From positions 19,789-83,788 of the forward strand of contig JADFLR010000016.1 in the NCBI GenBank assembly GCA_022564295.1: DNA of 64,000 nucleotides. The letters run 5' to 3'. Source of the DNA: Bacteroidota bacterium. Lineage in GTDB: Bacteria > Bacteroidota > Ignavibacteria > Ignavibacteriales > Ignavibacteriaceae. This document shows, one piece after another, positions 9,764 to 19,500 of this stretch. Positions within the stretch are counted from its first letter, which is position 1; each line of letters starts with the position of its first letter. The translations under genes and the position numbers were made by a program. The notes under the pieces are model-generated. The model searched no databases. It worked only from the letters and a program-made list of their open reading frames with translations, and was not told the origin of the DNA.

Positions 9764-9790
9764 AAAACCGCCATTAAACTGGCGGTTTTT
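9764..9790 (+). terminator. Rho-independent terminator after the TonB receptor
   Basis: A 10-bp perfect stem (9764-9773 with 9780-9789, core CCGCCA/TGGCGG) with a 6-base loop is followed by a T-run (last loop-side bases to 9791). It begins 42 bp after the receptor stop codon. Confidence 0.85.
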
Positions 9791-9904
9791 TATTTTCGAT
9801 AAATCATTAAAAACTAATTTTTGTTATAAATTTATTTCTTACACATCAAAATAATTCATCTTCAGTAATTGTGGAAAGAATGTTTAGTTGTAAGATTTGA
9901 CATT

Positions 9905-9940
9905 AAAAAACCCCAATAATTCCAACATCTTTGGGGTTGC
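9905..9940 (-). terminator. Terminator of a lost tRNA-Thr (minus strand)
   Basis: The arms AACCCCAA (9909-9916) and TTGGGGTT (9931-9938) pair perfectly. On the minus strand the stem is followed by six T residues. It lies just past the tRNA-Thr 3' remnant in the same orientation, as expected for the original tRNA terminator. Confidence 0.55.
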
Positions 9941-9948
9941 TTCTTAAA

Positions 9949-9987
9949 CTGGCGAACGTACTCGAACCGCTGACCAGCTGATTACAA
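9949..9987 (-). pseudogene. 3' half of a tRNA-Thr (anticodon TGT), att-like remnant
   Basis: On the minus strand this segment reads as the second half of a tRNA. It has the anticodon loop TTTGTAA, the 3' side of the anticodon stem TCAGC, a short variable loop, a T-loop TTCGAGT with imperfect stems, and the acceptor end with CGCCAG. The match stops in the anticodon loop; the 5' half is absent. Duplicated tRNA 3' ends of this kind usually mark an attachment site of an integrated element. The T-arm has a mismatch, so it is not a functional gene. Confidence 0.5.
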
Positions 9988-10322
9988 ATAAACAGGATTC
10001 CTTTATCTCGCTCCTTAAATAAAATCTTTCTGATGTCTTGGGTACTTAAGAGGGTACAGATTCAGGAGGATTATTAAATGTTCTTGATCAAAGAATAGAC
10101 CCCATCGTTCTACCAAATCATTTATTTTGATGAATGGAGGAGAACAAAAAAATCAACAAAATTCTTTATTTATATAATTAGGTAATAGCTATATCCACCA
10201 TTATTTGCAACATATTACTTTGCCTTTTAATTGTCATATCCAACTTTTAATGAAGTCATCTCAGTTTTGTCTCGCCTACAGCGAGCAAGTTTACTACCCA
10301 GCATCTTGGCATTCCTCAGGCA

Positions 10323-10433
10323 GTATTGCAGTCAACAGAAAGGGGGTTAACATATTTACAACTGAAAATTAACATAAAAACTATTTAATCTCAATTATTT
10401 CCTGTCCAAGTAATGTCCTAATTTCCTCTAACA
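10323..10433 (-). repeat. Dispersed repeat, copy 1 (with a gene-tail remnant)
   Basis: Two blocks recur elsewhere. AGTCAACAGAAAGG followed by GTTAACATATTT (10331-10357) recurs near 32154-32180 and, diverged, at 38431-38457. AATCTCAATTATTTCC with its downstream sequence (10386-10433) recurs near 38486-38527. On the minus strand the second block encodes EIRTLLGQEIIEIK then stop; the other copy encodes EIRTLLKPEIIEI then stop. The repeat is therefore partly the 3' end of a copied gene that I do not recognise. Confidence 0.55.
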
Positions 10434-10487
10434 TTCTAAAGTTAAATAATCATTCTGAATTTATTTAAGAATCTCACCGATAAAAAA

Positions 10488-10511
10488 ATCCTGAATCGAG
10501 TTCAGGATGAC
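10488..10511. repeat. Short palindromic repeat, ATGAC end
   Basis: The arms ATCCTGAA (10488-10495) and TTCAGGAT (10501-10508) pair perfectly around TCGAG and continue into ATGAC. The same ATCCTGA/TCAGGAT pairing occurs in the element at 38531-38617. Confidence 0.6.
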
Positions 10512-10631
10512 ACAATGAAATCTGAACACTTTCCTGTTGGTGCTGGTTTAATCATCTTTTATAATTAATTGCTTTAACATAAGTTACAACTTCGACTCAA
10601 TATTTTTTTTAATTTCAAATCAACGAAAATT

Positions 10632-12377
10632 ATGGATACAGAAAGTAAATCAAAAGTAACAATAGGACACGTATTTAAAACTATAATCTGGCCGAGGAAA
10701 AATATTCTGCTTGTCGGGCTGATATTGATTATAATCAGCAGGTTAGCCAGTCTCGTGTTACCGGGCGCGAGTAAATACCTTATGGATGACGTTATTACAG
10801 AGGGCAATATAGAGATGTTAGAAACAATATTAATAGTTGTAGGCGCTTCTATCATTGTACAGGCAATAACTTCCTTTTTATTAACAAAATTATTAAGCGT
10901 GGAAGCACAGCGTTTAATAGCTATTCTCAGAGCAAGAGTACAACAGCAAATTCTTAAACTGCCCGTAAAGTTTTTTGATAATAATAAATCCGGTGCGCTT
11001 GTTTCAAGAATAATGAGCGATGTTGAAGGTGTAAGAAATCTTGTAGGAACCGGTCTTGTTCAGCTATTCGGTGGAATTCTCACTGCTGTTATTTCATTAT
11101 TCCTTCTTATCAACATTAGTCCAATGATGACTTTATATGTACTCGTACCTATCTCAATTTTTGGTGTTATATCGTTAAAAGCATTCAGTTACATCAGACC
11201 TATTTTCAGGGAACGCAGAGTTATCAATGCAGAAGTTACAGGAAGACTAACCGAAACATTAAGCGGTGTAAGAGTAATTAAAGGTTTCAATGCGGAACAA
11301 CAGGAAGTAAAAACTTTTGAAGCCGGTGTTGACAGGTTATTCCAGAATGTAAAGAAAAGTCTTACCTCCACAAGTCTTATTACCAGTTCTGCAACTTTCC
11401 TGCTGGGAATTGCATCAACAGGAATTATGGGTATCGGCGGATATATGATAGTAAACGGAGAGCTAACTATCGGCGAATTTTTATCTTTCACTTTATACCT
11501 CGGATTTATGATAGCCCCGATCATACAGATGAGCAACATAGGAAGCCAGTTAACCGAGGCATTGGCGGGATTGGACAGAATGGAAGAAATAATGAACATG
11601 ACTCCTGAAGATGACGGTACAGTTAGAAAAATAGAACTTGAAAACATTAACGGCGAGATAATTTTTGATAATGTAACTTTTGCTTATGAGGAAGGAAAGA
11701 ATATAATTAAGAATATTAGCTTCACTGCACTGCCGGGAACCGTAACTGCTTTGGTCGGAACATCGGGATCAGGCAAAACTACAATTGCGGGAATTGCTGC
11801 TTCATTTCTCACCCCGGAAATCGGTAAAGTTACGATAGACGGTAACGATATGTCTAAGGTTACTCTAAACAGTTACAGGAGTAATCTCGGTGTTGTTCTG
11901 CAGGATGATTTTTTATTTGAAGGCACTATAAAAGAAAATATATTATTCCCCCGCCCCGATGCATCGGAAGACAGATTGTTAAATGCAGTGAAAGCGGCTC
12001 ACGTTCACGAGTTCACAGACAGGTTTGACGACGGGCTTGAAACAGTTATTGGTGAAAGAGGTGTTAAGCTTTCGGGAGGACAAAGACAAAGAGTTGCAAT
12101 TGCAAGAGCACTATTAGCCGATCCTAAAATTCTCATCCTCGATGAAGCAACTTCCAGCCTTGATACGGAGAGCGAATCTTTCATACAGGAAAGTCTGAAA
12201 GAATTAATGAAAGGCAGAACAACTTTTGTAATAGCCCACAGGTTAAGTACTATCAGGCAGGCAGATCAGATACTGGTTGTTGAAAATGGTGAAATAGAAG
12301 AACGCGGAACCCACAAGGAACTAATTGATAAAAAAGGAAGATACTTTGAGCTTTATACATACCAGGCAAGGATATAA
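10632..12377 (+). CDS. ABC exporter, fused permease and ATPase (MsbA/LmrA type)
   Basis: A 581-residue half-transporter. Residues 1-320 hold six transmembrane helices of the type I exporter fold. The nucleotide-binding domain has Walker A GTSGSGKT (about 379-386), the signature LSGGQRQRV, Walker B ILILDEATSSLD and the H-loop IAHRLS. It would act as a homodimer in the inner membrane, exporting lipid or a hydrophobic compound; MsbA-like lipid flipping is a family guess and the substrate cannot be read from sequence. It is the only plus-strand gene between the receptor and the defence island and has no partner subunit nearby. Confidence 0.9.
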   Translation: MDTESKSKVTIGHVFKTIIWPRKNILLVGLILIIISRLASLVLPGASKYLMDDVITEGNIEMLETILIVVGASIIVQAITSFLLTKLLSVEAQRLIAILRARVQQQILKLPVKFFDNNKSGALVSRIMSDVEGVRNLVGTGLVQLFGGILTAVISLFLLINISPMMTLYVLVPISIFGVISLKAFSYIRPIFRERRVINAEVTGRLTETLSGVRVIKGFNAEQQEVKTFEAGVDRLFQNVKKSLTSTSLITSSATFLLGIASTGIMGIGGYMIVNGELTIGEFLSFTLYLGFMIAPIIQMSNIGSQLTEALAGLDRMEEIMNMTPEDDGTVRKIELENINGEIIFDNVTFAYEEGKNIIKNISFTALPGTVTALVGTSGSGKTTIAGIAASFLTPEIGKVTIDGNDMSKVTLNSYRSNLGVVLQDDFLFEGTIKENILFPRPDASEDRLLNAVKAAHVHEFTDRFDDGLETVIGERGVKLSGGQRQRVAIARALLADPKILILDEATSSLDTESESFIQESLKELMKGRTTFVIAHRLSTIRQADQILVVENGEIEERGTHKELIDKKGRYFELYTYQARI

Positions 12378-12381
12378 AATT

Positions 12382-12579
12382 TTATTGAATATGGTTTGGG
12401 ATTTGATAGAAAACTATATTATCTAAAAGCATCAGGAAAAGTATTAATAGGTATGCAGCAAGGATTCTATTGCTTGCCAGACTTCCCTTTTTATTTTTAT
12501 GCGTGATTAAGAAGAAGAAGAAAAAAATACTCTGGAAAGCAGTAAGGAGGAGCATCAGGTTGGTATAATCTGTCAGCAT
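12382..12579 (-). pseudogene. N-terminal fragment of a membrane AraC-type regulator
   Basis: 65 codons encode two predicted membrane segments (LLTAFQSIFFFFFLI and AAYLLILFLMLLDNIVF) joined by a charged loop with SNRILA. This is the start of the multi-helix sensor module found in front of AraC-type HTH domains in Bacteroidota. The rest of that module and the HTH are missing, and the frame ends 4 bp from the convergent ABC exporter, so I read it as a truncated remnant. Low similarity confidence: a small standalone membrane protein is the alternative. Confidence 0.45.
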
Positions 12580-12887
12580 ACTTAGAATATTTTTTACTTA
12601 TCCATTTGCAGAAAAGTAGAATTAAATAACTATTAAATAATTTTTAAAAGTTTCAGAATATGATAGCAGAATAATCCATTAAAATCAATGAGCGTATTTT
12701 TAGTTATTTATCCCGAAGTGTCGTCAAATTCGTCACGCCCTAATGGAATTTGTTTCTTTAGTTCATCACAACTCTAGTAAAAATCCTTCAACACAACCAT
12801 ACAAGCTTTAGTTAAAACTACCCAGAGCGTTTTTCATCCGGGCTAAAGTTCAATGAAATTGGAAGGATTTGCTACAGAATAAATTTT
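12580..12887. other. Intergenic region, 308 bp
   Basis: AT-rich sequence downstream of the AbiEii gene. I see no frame, RNA or clear terminator in it. Confidence 0.4.
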
Positions 12888-13706
12888 TCACTCTGAATTT
12901 ATTTTATCAAATTTCTTCCAATGCTTACCAAGAGTTCTCCAAACATCACTAAAATCAGGAACATCTTTAATCTGCTGACTAAGGCTCGTTTCCCATTGCT
13001 TTTTGAAAGTAGATTCTTTTCCTAATATTGTTTGAGTGAACTGATTTGGATCAAGTTGTTTAAATTTGGTTTTCTCCTGAAAATCAAAAATATAATCCTC
13101 TACATCTTTATTCTCCTTTTCGAACATATACCATATATCATATAAATCTCTCGGCATAGTGCGTTGCATAAGCGATCTCATTTTTTCAGCAATTATTTCT
13201 TCCAAAGTATAACTTAATATTGTGAACTCTTCACTCAAATCCGAGTATTCATTATAAACACTTAGCTCAACAGGATCATTACAAATTTTTTCATCATTTG
13301 TAATATCTACCTTAATACTTTTATTTGCTCCTACCCCACCCAACGGACCTGTATAACTCAAATAGAAATTATAATTCCCCATTTTATGTTCTTGCTCATC
13401 CTGTATATTTAAACTGATCCTGACTTCTTTTTTCTCCCACTCAATTAATTCTTCAAAATATTTCTTTATAACTTCAGCTTCGTAATCTTCACCATTGTAA
13501 GTGAAATCTAAGTCCTCCGATAACCTGTATTCAGAAAAATAAATTTTCCTTAAGGCTGTGCCCCCTTTAAATAGTAGTCGTCCTTTAAGAAATTCTATAT
13601 TGGAAATCCCCTTTAGTATCCATCCGATTACGTAATCCTTTTCAATTTGTGTATCCCGTATTCCAAGTCTATTTGCTACTTTCTGTATTTCACCAGGTTT
13701 GATCAT
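12888..13706 (-). CDS. abiEii: AbiEii nucleotidyltransferase toxin
   Basis: 272 residues with the nucleotidyltransferase core of the AbiEii/MenT toxin family: FKGGTALRK (GG at 48-49) followed by SEDLDF (S63, D65, D67) supply the nucleotide- and metal-binding residues. The later EIIAEKMRSLMQR and MPRDLYDIWYM are the further conserved blocks (lysine, arginine, aspartate). These toxins transfer nucleotides to targets such as tRNA and halt growth on phage infection. It lies 4 bp downstream of the AbiEi antitoxin gene, the standard type IV toxin-antitoxin order. Length is usual for the family. Confidence 0.9.
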   Translation of the reverse strand: MIKPGEIQKVANRLGIRDTQIEKDYVIGWILKGISNIEFLKGRLLFKGGTALRKIYFSEYRLSEDLDFTYNGEDYEAEVIKKYFEELIEWEKKEVRISLNIQDEQEHKMGNYNFYLSYTGPLGGVGANKSIKVDITNDEKICNDPVELSVYNEYSDLSEEFTILSYTLEEIIAEKMRSLMQRTMPRDLYDIWYMFEKENKDVEDYIFDFQEKTKFKQLDPNQFTQTILGKESTFKKQWETSLSQQIKDVPDFSDVWRTLGKHWKKFDKINSE

Positions 13707-13710
13707 AGGA

Positions 13711-14529
13711 TTATGTTGTTATGGCATTTATGGCAGAATCAATATTAGAATTATCAATTATTTTCCATTCAGAAAAGTGTTTTCCTTTTTTGGGTAATGA
13801 AGGATCCAAAAGAGTATATGAGTTACTTAATCTGCTTCTTATTTCTTTTCTTAGCAACTTAAACTCATCCAAATGCGCAAGAATAAATCCAAGGCGTTTA
13901 TTAACAACTTGTACATTAAATACATCTAGGTATGAAAGAATTTTGTCCTGATCTATTTCATTTCTGATTTTATACAGAGCTTTTACTATTTCGGAAATTC
14001 CACCTGCACTTGAAGGTTTATATAAACAATCTATTATTGTTTTTTCAATATCGCTGCAATATATTTTATTGAAATCATCTATCCAGGTTTTTTGATATCC
14101 AAAGAATCGTTTGCTGCTAAGTGTAATGAACTCAAATTTCACATTCTTTAATATTTTATGCTTAGGGACAACCTGTTTTTCGGTAACAACTTGCTCAATT
14201 AACGATGGTTGTGTAATCAATCCGTGTATATCCAAAGCGCTGTAAAATCCTATATAATAGTCCCGTGGTTTGATCATAGCTTCAGCAGCAAGATGCCAGT
14301 TTGGAAAATACACCTCACTGTTTTTTTCGTAAGGAATAACATTATAGAGCCCATCTTTAATCCGGAGAATCAATCCCCGCTTTGTCATATCAGCAAGTAA
14401 CCTGCGTACAGCATCCGGTTCCCTCGAAGGCATAATTGTCATTGCTTCCTGAAGAGTGAAAAAAGACTGATCTCTTTCATTCAGCGACCTTAACAACTCT
14501 GATGAACGATATGATATATTTTTTTTCAT
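13711..14529 (-). CDS. abiEi: AbiEi antitoxin / autorepressor
   Basis: A 272-residue antitoxin from the chosen ATG at 14529 (MKKNISYRSSELLRSL). An earlier ATG at 14562 would add 11 residues, but those codons overlap the first operator palindrome, so the inner start is preferred. The N-terminal winged helix (FFTLQEAMTIMPSREPDAVRRLLADM) binds DNA. The remaining domain, with FYSALDIHGL and DIEKTIIDCLYKP, is the AbiEi C-terminal fold that neutralises AbiEii. AbiEi proteins repress their own operon by binding inverted repeats, and two such repeats are visible upstream. Confidence 0.9.
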   Translation of the reverse strand: MKKNISYRSSELLRSLNERDQSFFTLQEAMTIMPSREPDAVRRLLADMTKRGLILRIKDGLYNVIPYEKNSEVYFPNWHLAAEAMIKPRDYYIGFYSALDIHGLITQPSLIEQVVTEKQVVPKHKILKNVKFEFITLSSKRFFGYQKTWIDDFNKIYCSDIEKTIIDCLYKPSSAGGISEIVKALYKIRNEIDQDKILSYLDVFNVQVVNKRLGFILAHLDEFKLLRKEIRSRLSNSYTLLDPSLPKKGKHFSEWKIIDNSNIDSAINAITT

Positions 14530-14535
14530 ATTTAA

Positions 14536-14558
14536 AATGTGAGTTCTTATCTCACAAT
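14536..14558. promoter_or_regulatory. AbiEi operator palindrome 1
   Basis: AATGTGAG (14536-14543) and CTCACAAT (14551-14558) are separated by 7 bases; the core TGTGAG/CTCACA is a perfect inverted repeat. It lies 7 bp upstream of the preferred abiEi start, so bound repressor would block the promoter or early transcript. Confidence 0.75.
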
Positions 14559-14612
14559 ACACCTATAAAACATTAAAATCAATTATTTTAAAAAATGATG
14601 CTCTATATTAGG

Positions 14613-14635
14613 AATGTGAGTTTATAGCTCACATT
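14613..14635. promoter_or_regulatory. AbiEi operator palindrome 2
   Basis: AATGTGAG (14613-14620), a 7-base spacer and CTCACATT (14628-14635) form a perfect 8-bp inverted repeat with the same sequence and spacing as operator 1. The centres are 77 bp apart, about seven helical turns, suitable for cooperative binding on one DNA face. Confidence 0.75.
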
Positions 14636-14721
14636 TATTATATAATACATCATAAAAATAATACTATTATTGAAAAGAGTCAAGTGTGGTTAGTATTTAT
14701 GTGGAAGTTGGATGTAAACTT

Positions 14722-14918
14722 TCATTTTGTGTTAATATTTTCTTCTACAATTTTTATACGGGCTGGTTTACAGCCAATAGATTTAAGAAATGATTTTAAT
14801 TCATCGTTTATTTTCTTATCCTGTTTAGGATCGGAATTGTAAATGCCTAAGCCTTCAAAGACTACTATATAAACTTCTAAACGCTTTTTATATTGTTCTT
14901 TGGTTTCAATTTAGACAT
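14722..14918 (-). pseudogene. Frameshifted small gene (about 65 residues)
   Basis: The long frame encodes IETKEQYKKRLEVYIVVFEG, GLGIYNSDPKQDKK and LKSFLKSIGCKPARIKI, ending TGA at 14722-14724, but has no start. An ATG at 14918 opens MSK in the next frame. Adding one A to the AAATT at the joint would connect the two into one 65-codon gene, and the span of 197 bp is one short of a multiple of three. The tail sequence recurs at 20406-20492. Function unknown. Confidence 0.45.
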
Positions 14919-14946
14919 TCTTCTTTTAAATTATTATTTATTTACT

Positions 14947-15378
14947 TTATGAATTAATTAGATTTTCAACATAACGCTGGAATTTATTATAAGAATTAAA
15001 CTCACTATTTATTTTCGGCCATTCTCTTTTTACTAAATTACTCTGAAGTGTTCTCTCCATTTCATCCTTCCAAATATTCCATACCTTTATTGATAATTGG
15101 CCTGATTCCCTCAAATAATATTCTTCTGAACAGAGGTTAATATATTTCAGAACAGCTATTGTCAGTTTTTCACTTTCTAGGGGTAATGCTTTTTCATAAT
15201 TAAAGCGATAAAATCTTGCATCTGCTGGAAAGCTATCCATTATACTTTCGTAGCGCTGGGTGTATTGCAAAAATACTTGGATGTTACTTTGTTTTTTGTA
15301 TGTATAAAACCCCCAAAATAAACTGGCTGCAGCAATCAATATTGAAATAGGTATAAACCAAAACTCTAAAAACTCCAT
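14947..15378 (-). CDS. Small membrane-anchored protein of unknown function
   Basis: 143 residues with one N-terminal membrane helix (FWFIPISILIAAASLFWGFY, residues 6-25) and a cytoplasmic, charged helical body (QVFLQYTQRYESIMDSF onward). Similar short proteins with one TM segment and a helical tail are often seen in defence islands as presumed effectors or accessory genes, but I recognise no specific family. It keeps the minus-strand orientation of the surrounding defence genes. Confidence 0.6.
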   Translation of the reverse strand: MEFLEFWFIPISILIAAASLFWGFYTYKKQSNIQVFLQYTQRYESIMDSFPADARFYRFNYEKALPLESEKLTIAVLKYINLCSEEYYLRESGQLSIKVWNIWKDEMERTLQSNLVKREWPKINSEFNSYNKFQRYVENLINS

Positions 15379-15442
15379 TTATTCTCCGTAATTTATTAAT
15401 ATGTTTTTAATAGTAAACTTTTTAATGAAAAAATTATTTCTC

Positions 15443-15579
15443 TCACAATTTTACACCAGCTAACAAATTAGGATATTTCTCAAGTAAATCCTGGAATACT
15501 TCTTCTGTAACGTATTCTTCCTGATTCATTTCAATTAAAGATTTATCTTTCTGCAATAAGAAAATTCCGGTGCTCACTT
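15443..15579 (-). pseudogene. Remnant of a nuclease-like gene N-terminus
   Basis: A GTG at 15579 opens VSTGIFLLQKDKSL, then a stop. A 2-bp shift (an extra TC in a TCTCT run) restores LIEMNQEEYVTEE and LLEKYPNLLAG, ending TGA at 15443. The pattern 'LIEM...LLxKYPNLLAG' is the familiar start of larger PD-(D/E)xK-type hypothetical proteins in many bacteria. Here both the frame and the downstream body are lost. An alternative is a 28-residue peptide from the internal ATG. Confidence 0.45.
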
Positions 15580-15625
15580 TTTACCTCATAATTTATTTTA
15601 ACAATATTTACCAATATTTTTTCAA

Positions 15626-16570
15626 TTAGTTCAATTCCCTAATCTTAGGCTTAAAGTATTTTGTAAAGTTCTCTAAATAATCTTTAAACCACTGATGCTG
15701 ATTTGCCCAATCACTTTTATCATTAAAATTTACTTTTTTTAGTAACTGTACCTGACTTTCTTTAGCATCAGGCAAAGGACGCCAATTTAAGTTAGCATCA
15801 ATTTTTACTTTAGCATCTTCTTCATATTTTTCTTTTAGTTCTTCGAAGAATCTTTGTTTATCTGAACCTTTAATAACAAAATTAATTCCGATAAAATTAT
15901 CTCTACTATTCACATATGCTGCAAGTAGAAAATTAGTTTTGCCGATTGCAAAATTGGTCCAATGTTGAGGAGATGGCTTTTGAGATTTAATAATGCTCCC
16001 AGACGATTCTAAATAGTCTTTTAGTTTTTGCCAATACTCCTGCTGAAGTAACTTTGTTTTAGAAACCTCACCACTTGTAACAGTTTTTCTTACAGTTTTT
16101 GACCAATCATTTGGTTTGGACACTATGTTAAACATAGGGGCTGGTGGGCTATCACCTATTCGATATGCCTCTATTTCTATTCCAAAGAAGTTTATACCTT
16201 CTTCAGTTATACGATTGAGCCAGTCAAGAGTTGCGCTATGTTCTTCTGTAAAGTTCTTTGAAATCCAAATAATAGTAACTGCATCAAGCCCGGCTGCATA
16301 GGTCATAAGTTGACCTAAGTGATTGTGGTCAGTTCTTTCTAATTGATTTTCTATTAATACATAGTGATCATTCAAAGTATCCTTGCAAAGAATATCGGCG
16401 CGGAATGGACCGACATTCTTTTCCTGGTCTTGGACTTCTAATTCAATATTTAATGTTTCACCCAGCAGAGAAATATTTTCTTCCTTAGCAAGCCAAGGTG
16501 TGAAATCGGTTGCTTCACCATTCCATATTTCTCTCAAATCAACTTTTTTTAGTTTACCTAACTTTACCAT
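15626..16570 (-). CDS. DUF4268 nuclease-like protein
   Basis: 314 residues. The N-terminal domain looks like a PD-(D/E)xK fold with D59 (FRADIL) and E74-N-Q76 (VLIENQLERTDHNHLGQL) at the positions of the catalytic residues; the usual lysine is glutamine, as in several restriction-endonuclease-like families. The C-terminal half (HWTNFAIGKTNFLLAAYV to DWANQHQWFKDYLENF) is the DUF4268 domain. Proteins of this type sit beside type I R-M genes. It follows hsdR by 24 bp in the same direction, so it is probably the last gene of the operon. Confidence 0.75.
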   Translation of the reverse strand: MVKLGKLKKVDLREIWNGEATDFTPWLAKEENISLLGETLNIELEVQDQEKNVGPFRADILCKDTLNDHYVLIENQLERTDHNHLGQLMTYAAGLDAVTIIWISKNFTEEHSATLDWLNRITEEGINFFGIEIEAYRIGDSPPAPMFNIVSKPNDWSKTVRKTVTSGEVSKTKLLQQEYWQKLKDYLESSGSIIKSQKPSPQHWTNFAIGKTNFLLAAYVNSRDNFIGINFVIKGSDKQRFFEELKEKYEEDAKVKIDANLNWRPLPDAKESQVQLLKKVNFNDKSDWANQHQWFKDYLENFTKYFKPKIRELN

Positions 16571-16594
16571 TATTATTCACCTTATATTTATAAT

Positions 16595-19500
16595 TTATTT
16601 TCCATCCGCTACCCAATCATCAGCAATAAGTTCTGCTTGTTTTAAAACTGTATCTATTGCTTTTTTCTGCTTGTCTGGTGGATAACCGTATTTAGTAAGA
16701 GTTCTTTTAACCAATACCATAAGTTTTGCTCTTGCACTTTCACGAATTGTCCAATCTATTGTTGCATTCCTTTTTACTTTTTCTGCAATTTCCCTTGCAA
16801 TAGTTTTTAGTGTATCGTCTCCGAGAACTTTCACTGCACTATCATTCGTTCCGAGTGCATTATAAAACGCTACTTCATCCTGGGATAAACCTAACCTTTC
16901 TCCTTCTTTATCCGACTCTTTTATTTCATTCGCAATTTTGATCAGTTCTTCAATAACCTGTGCTGTAGTTAGTAGATTATTTTGATATTTCTTGATAGCA
17001 CTTTCTAACATCTCCAAAAATCTTTTACTTTTTACGAGATTTGTTTTCAGGCGTGATTTAATTTCATTGTTCAATATTTTTCTTAGTAGTTCAATAGCAA
17101 GATTCTTATGACTCATCCCCTGAACTTCTAACAGAAATTCATCAGAGAGGATTGAAATCTCAGGTTTTTCAACACCTGCAGCTTCAAAAATATCAATCAC
17201 TTTATCCGAGCTAATTGCTTCATCTACAATCTGCTTAATAGCTGTATCAATTTCATAAGAAGATTTACCAGTACCTTCGCCCTCAAATTTTACTAAGCGT
17301 GATTTTACTGCCTGGAAGAAAGCAACTTCTTCTTTTATCTCAATTGCTCTTTCCTGAGGCATTGATAATACGAATGCCTGGCTTAGTATTGTAACTTCGC
17401 GAATGAATCTGGACTTCCCATCCTGTAAGCCTAAAATATGTTCTTCTGCCTGCAGAATAATAGATAGCTTTTCGTGTGGATCGCCTGTGAAGAAACGATT
17501 GTAATTAAACTTGTACTGACCTTTATAATATGCATCAGGTTCTTCTACTAAAATATTTTTTTGCGTTTTGCTCTCTTCATTAAACATCTGCTGGACTATT
17601 TCAAGTTTTTCCAGCATTACCTCTACAGCTTGCTCAATATCCTTTGTCGGATCACCCTTTCCACCGGAGTCTGAATAAAATGAGAGAGCTTTCTTCAAAT
17701 CTGAGGCGATGCCAAGATAATCAACAACCAGCCCGCCAGGTTTATCTTTGAATACGCGATTCACTCTTGCGATTGCCTGCATAAGATTGTGTCCGCGCAT
17801 CGGTTTATCTATGTACATTGTGTGGAGGCAAGGAACATCGAAACCAGTTAACCACATATCAATAACAATAACCATTTTTAATGGGTCGGCAGGATCTCTC
17901 ATTCTGTCAGCCAAATCTCTTCGCTGCTGTTTTGTAGTATGCTGTTTTGCCATTACAGGACCATCAGCACTGGAAGCGGTCATTACAACTTTTATTTCTC
18001 CTTTAGCCAGATCTTCATTATGCCATCCAGGTTTTAATTTAACTATTTCATTAAACAGGTCGACAGCAATTCTCCGGCTCATGGCCACAATCATTGCTTT
18101 GCCATCAAAAAATTCTTGCCTCTTTTCAAAATGATTGACAATATCCCTTGCTAAGTTTCCTATCCTGTGCTTGTTACCTACAATTGCCTCTAACTTAGAC
18201 CATTTGGCTTTGGCTTTTTGTTTCTCAGTTATCTTTTCATCCTGCTCAAGTTCTTCATCGAACTCTTCAATTAATCGTTTGCCTTCTTCATCAAGATTAA
18301 CTTTTGCCAGGCGGCTTTCATAGTAAATTTTAACAGTTGAACCATCAGCAACAGATTTAGCTATATCATAAATATCAACATAGTCTCCAAAAACCTGGGG
18401 AGTGTTGATATCTGTTCTTTCAATAGGTGTTCCTGTGAAACCAATGTAAGTTGCGTTTGGTAATGCATCACGCATATACTTTGCAAATCCATAAGCAATA
18501 CGCTGACCAATCACTTCTTTAGTTTCTTTATCAATAACATCCCTCATAACTGCTTCAAATCCGTATTGCGTTCTATGTGCTTCATCGGCAATTACGATTA
18601 TATTTCTTCGATCAGAAAGCTGATCATATTCTTCTCGTCCTAATTCAGGCAAGAACTTCTGGATGGTTGTAAAGACAATTCCACCGCTTGCAACTTTTAA
18701 TAAATCCTTTAAGTCTTCTCTGCTTTCAGCTTGAATAGGTTCCTGTCTTAATAATTGCATTGATGCTGCAAATGTGTCAAACAATTGATCATCGAGATCG
18801 TTACGGTCCGTTATTAAAACGATGGTAGGATTCTCCATCTCCGGAGCGGTAATAAGCTTACCAGAATAAAAAACCATACTTAAGCTCTTGCCCGAGCCCT
18901 GTGTATGCCAAACAACCCCACCGCGTTTATCACCAGTTATGCCGGATGCTTTTATACTTGATAGGACTGCTTTGTTTGTTGCGTAGTACTGATGATATGC
19001 AGCTAATATCTTTTCAGTATTTATTTGGGTGATTCCTGTTTTAGCATCTTCCTTTTTAGTTTTTTGAAAGACAATAAAACTCCTGGTTATATCAAGCAGC
19101 GTTTTGGGATTTAACATTCCTTTTATCAGAGTTTCCAACTGCGGAATAAACCGTGATGCTTCTTTATCACCTTCAGCACTTTTCCACGCCATAAATCTTT
19201 TGAAACCTGCAGAAACACTTCCTGCTTTACATTCAAGTCCATCCGAGATTACACATATTGCGTTGTATGTAAATAGACCGGGTATTGTTGCTTTATATGT
19301 TTGGATCTGTTTGTAAGCTGATACAACTGTTGCATTTTCATCAGTAGCGTTTTTTAATTCGATCACAACGAGAGGAATACCATTAACAAAGAGTAAAATA
19401 TCGGGGCGTTTATTCTGATTATTCTCAATGATTGTGAATTGGTTAACAGCAAGAAATTGATTGTTCTCTATGTTATCAAAATCTATCAACGCAACCTCAT

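Larger units (their letters stand above)
9988..10631. other. Long intergenic region with repeat debris
   Basis: No credible gene lies between the tRNA remnant and the ABC exporter. It contains one copy of a dispersed sequence (10323-10433) and a short GTCAT-family palindrome (10488-10511), listed separately. The stretch 9990-10320 shows no recognisable coding or RNA signal to me. Confidence 0.5.

Noticed and set aside
14536..14635. CRISPR-like repeats (two identical GTGAG/CTCAC units)
   Set aside because: Only two units, 77 bp apart, palindromic and just upstream of abiEi: they are operators, not an array. No CRISPR array or cas gene is visible in the window.
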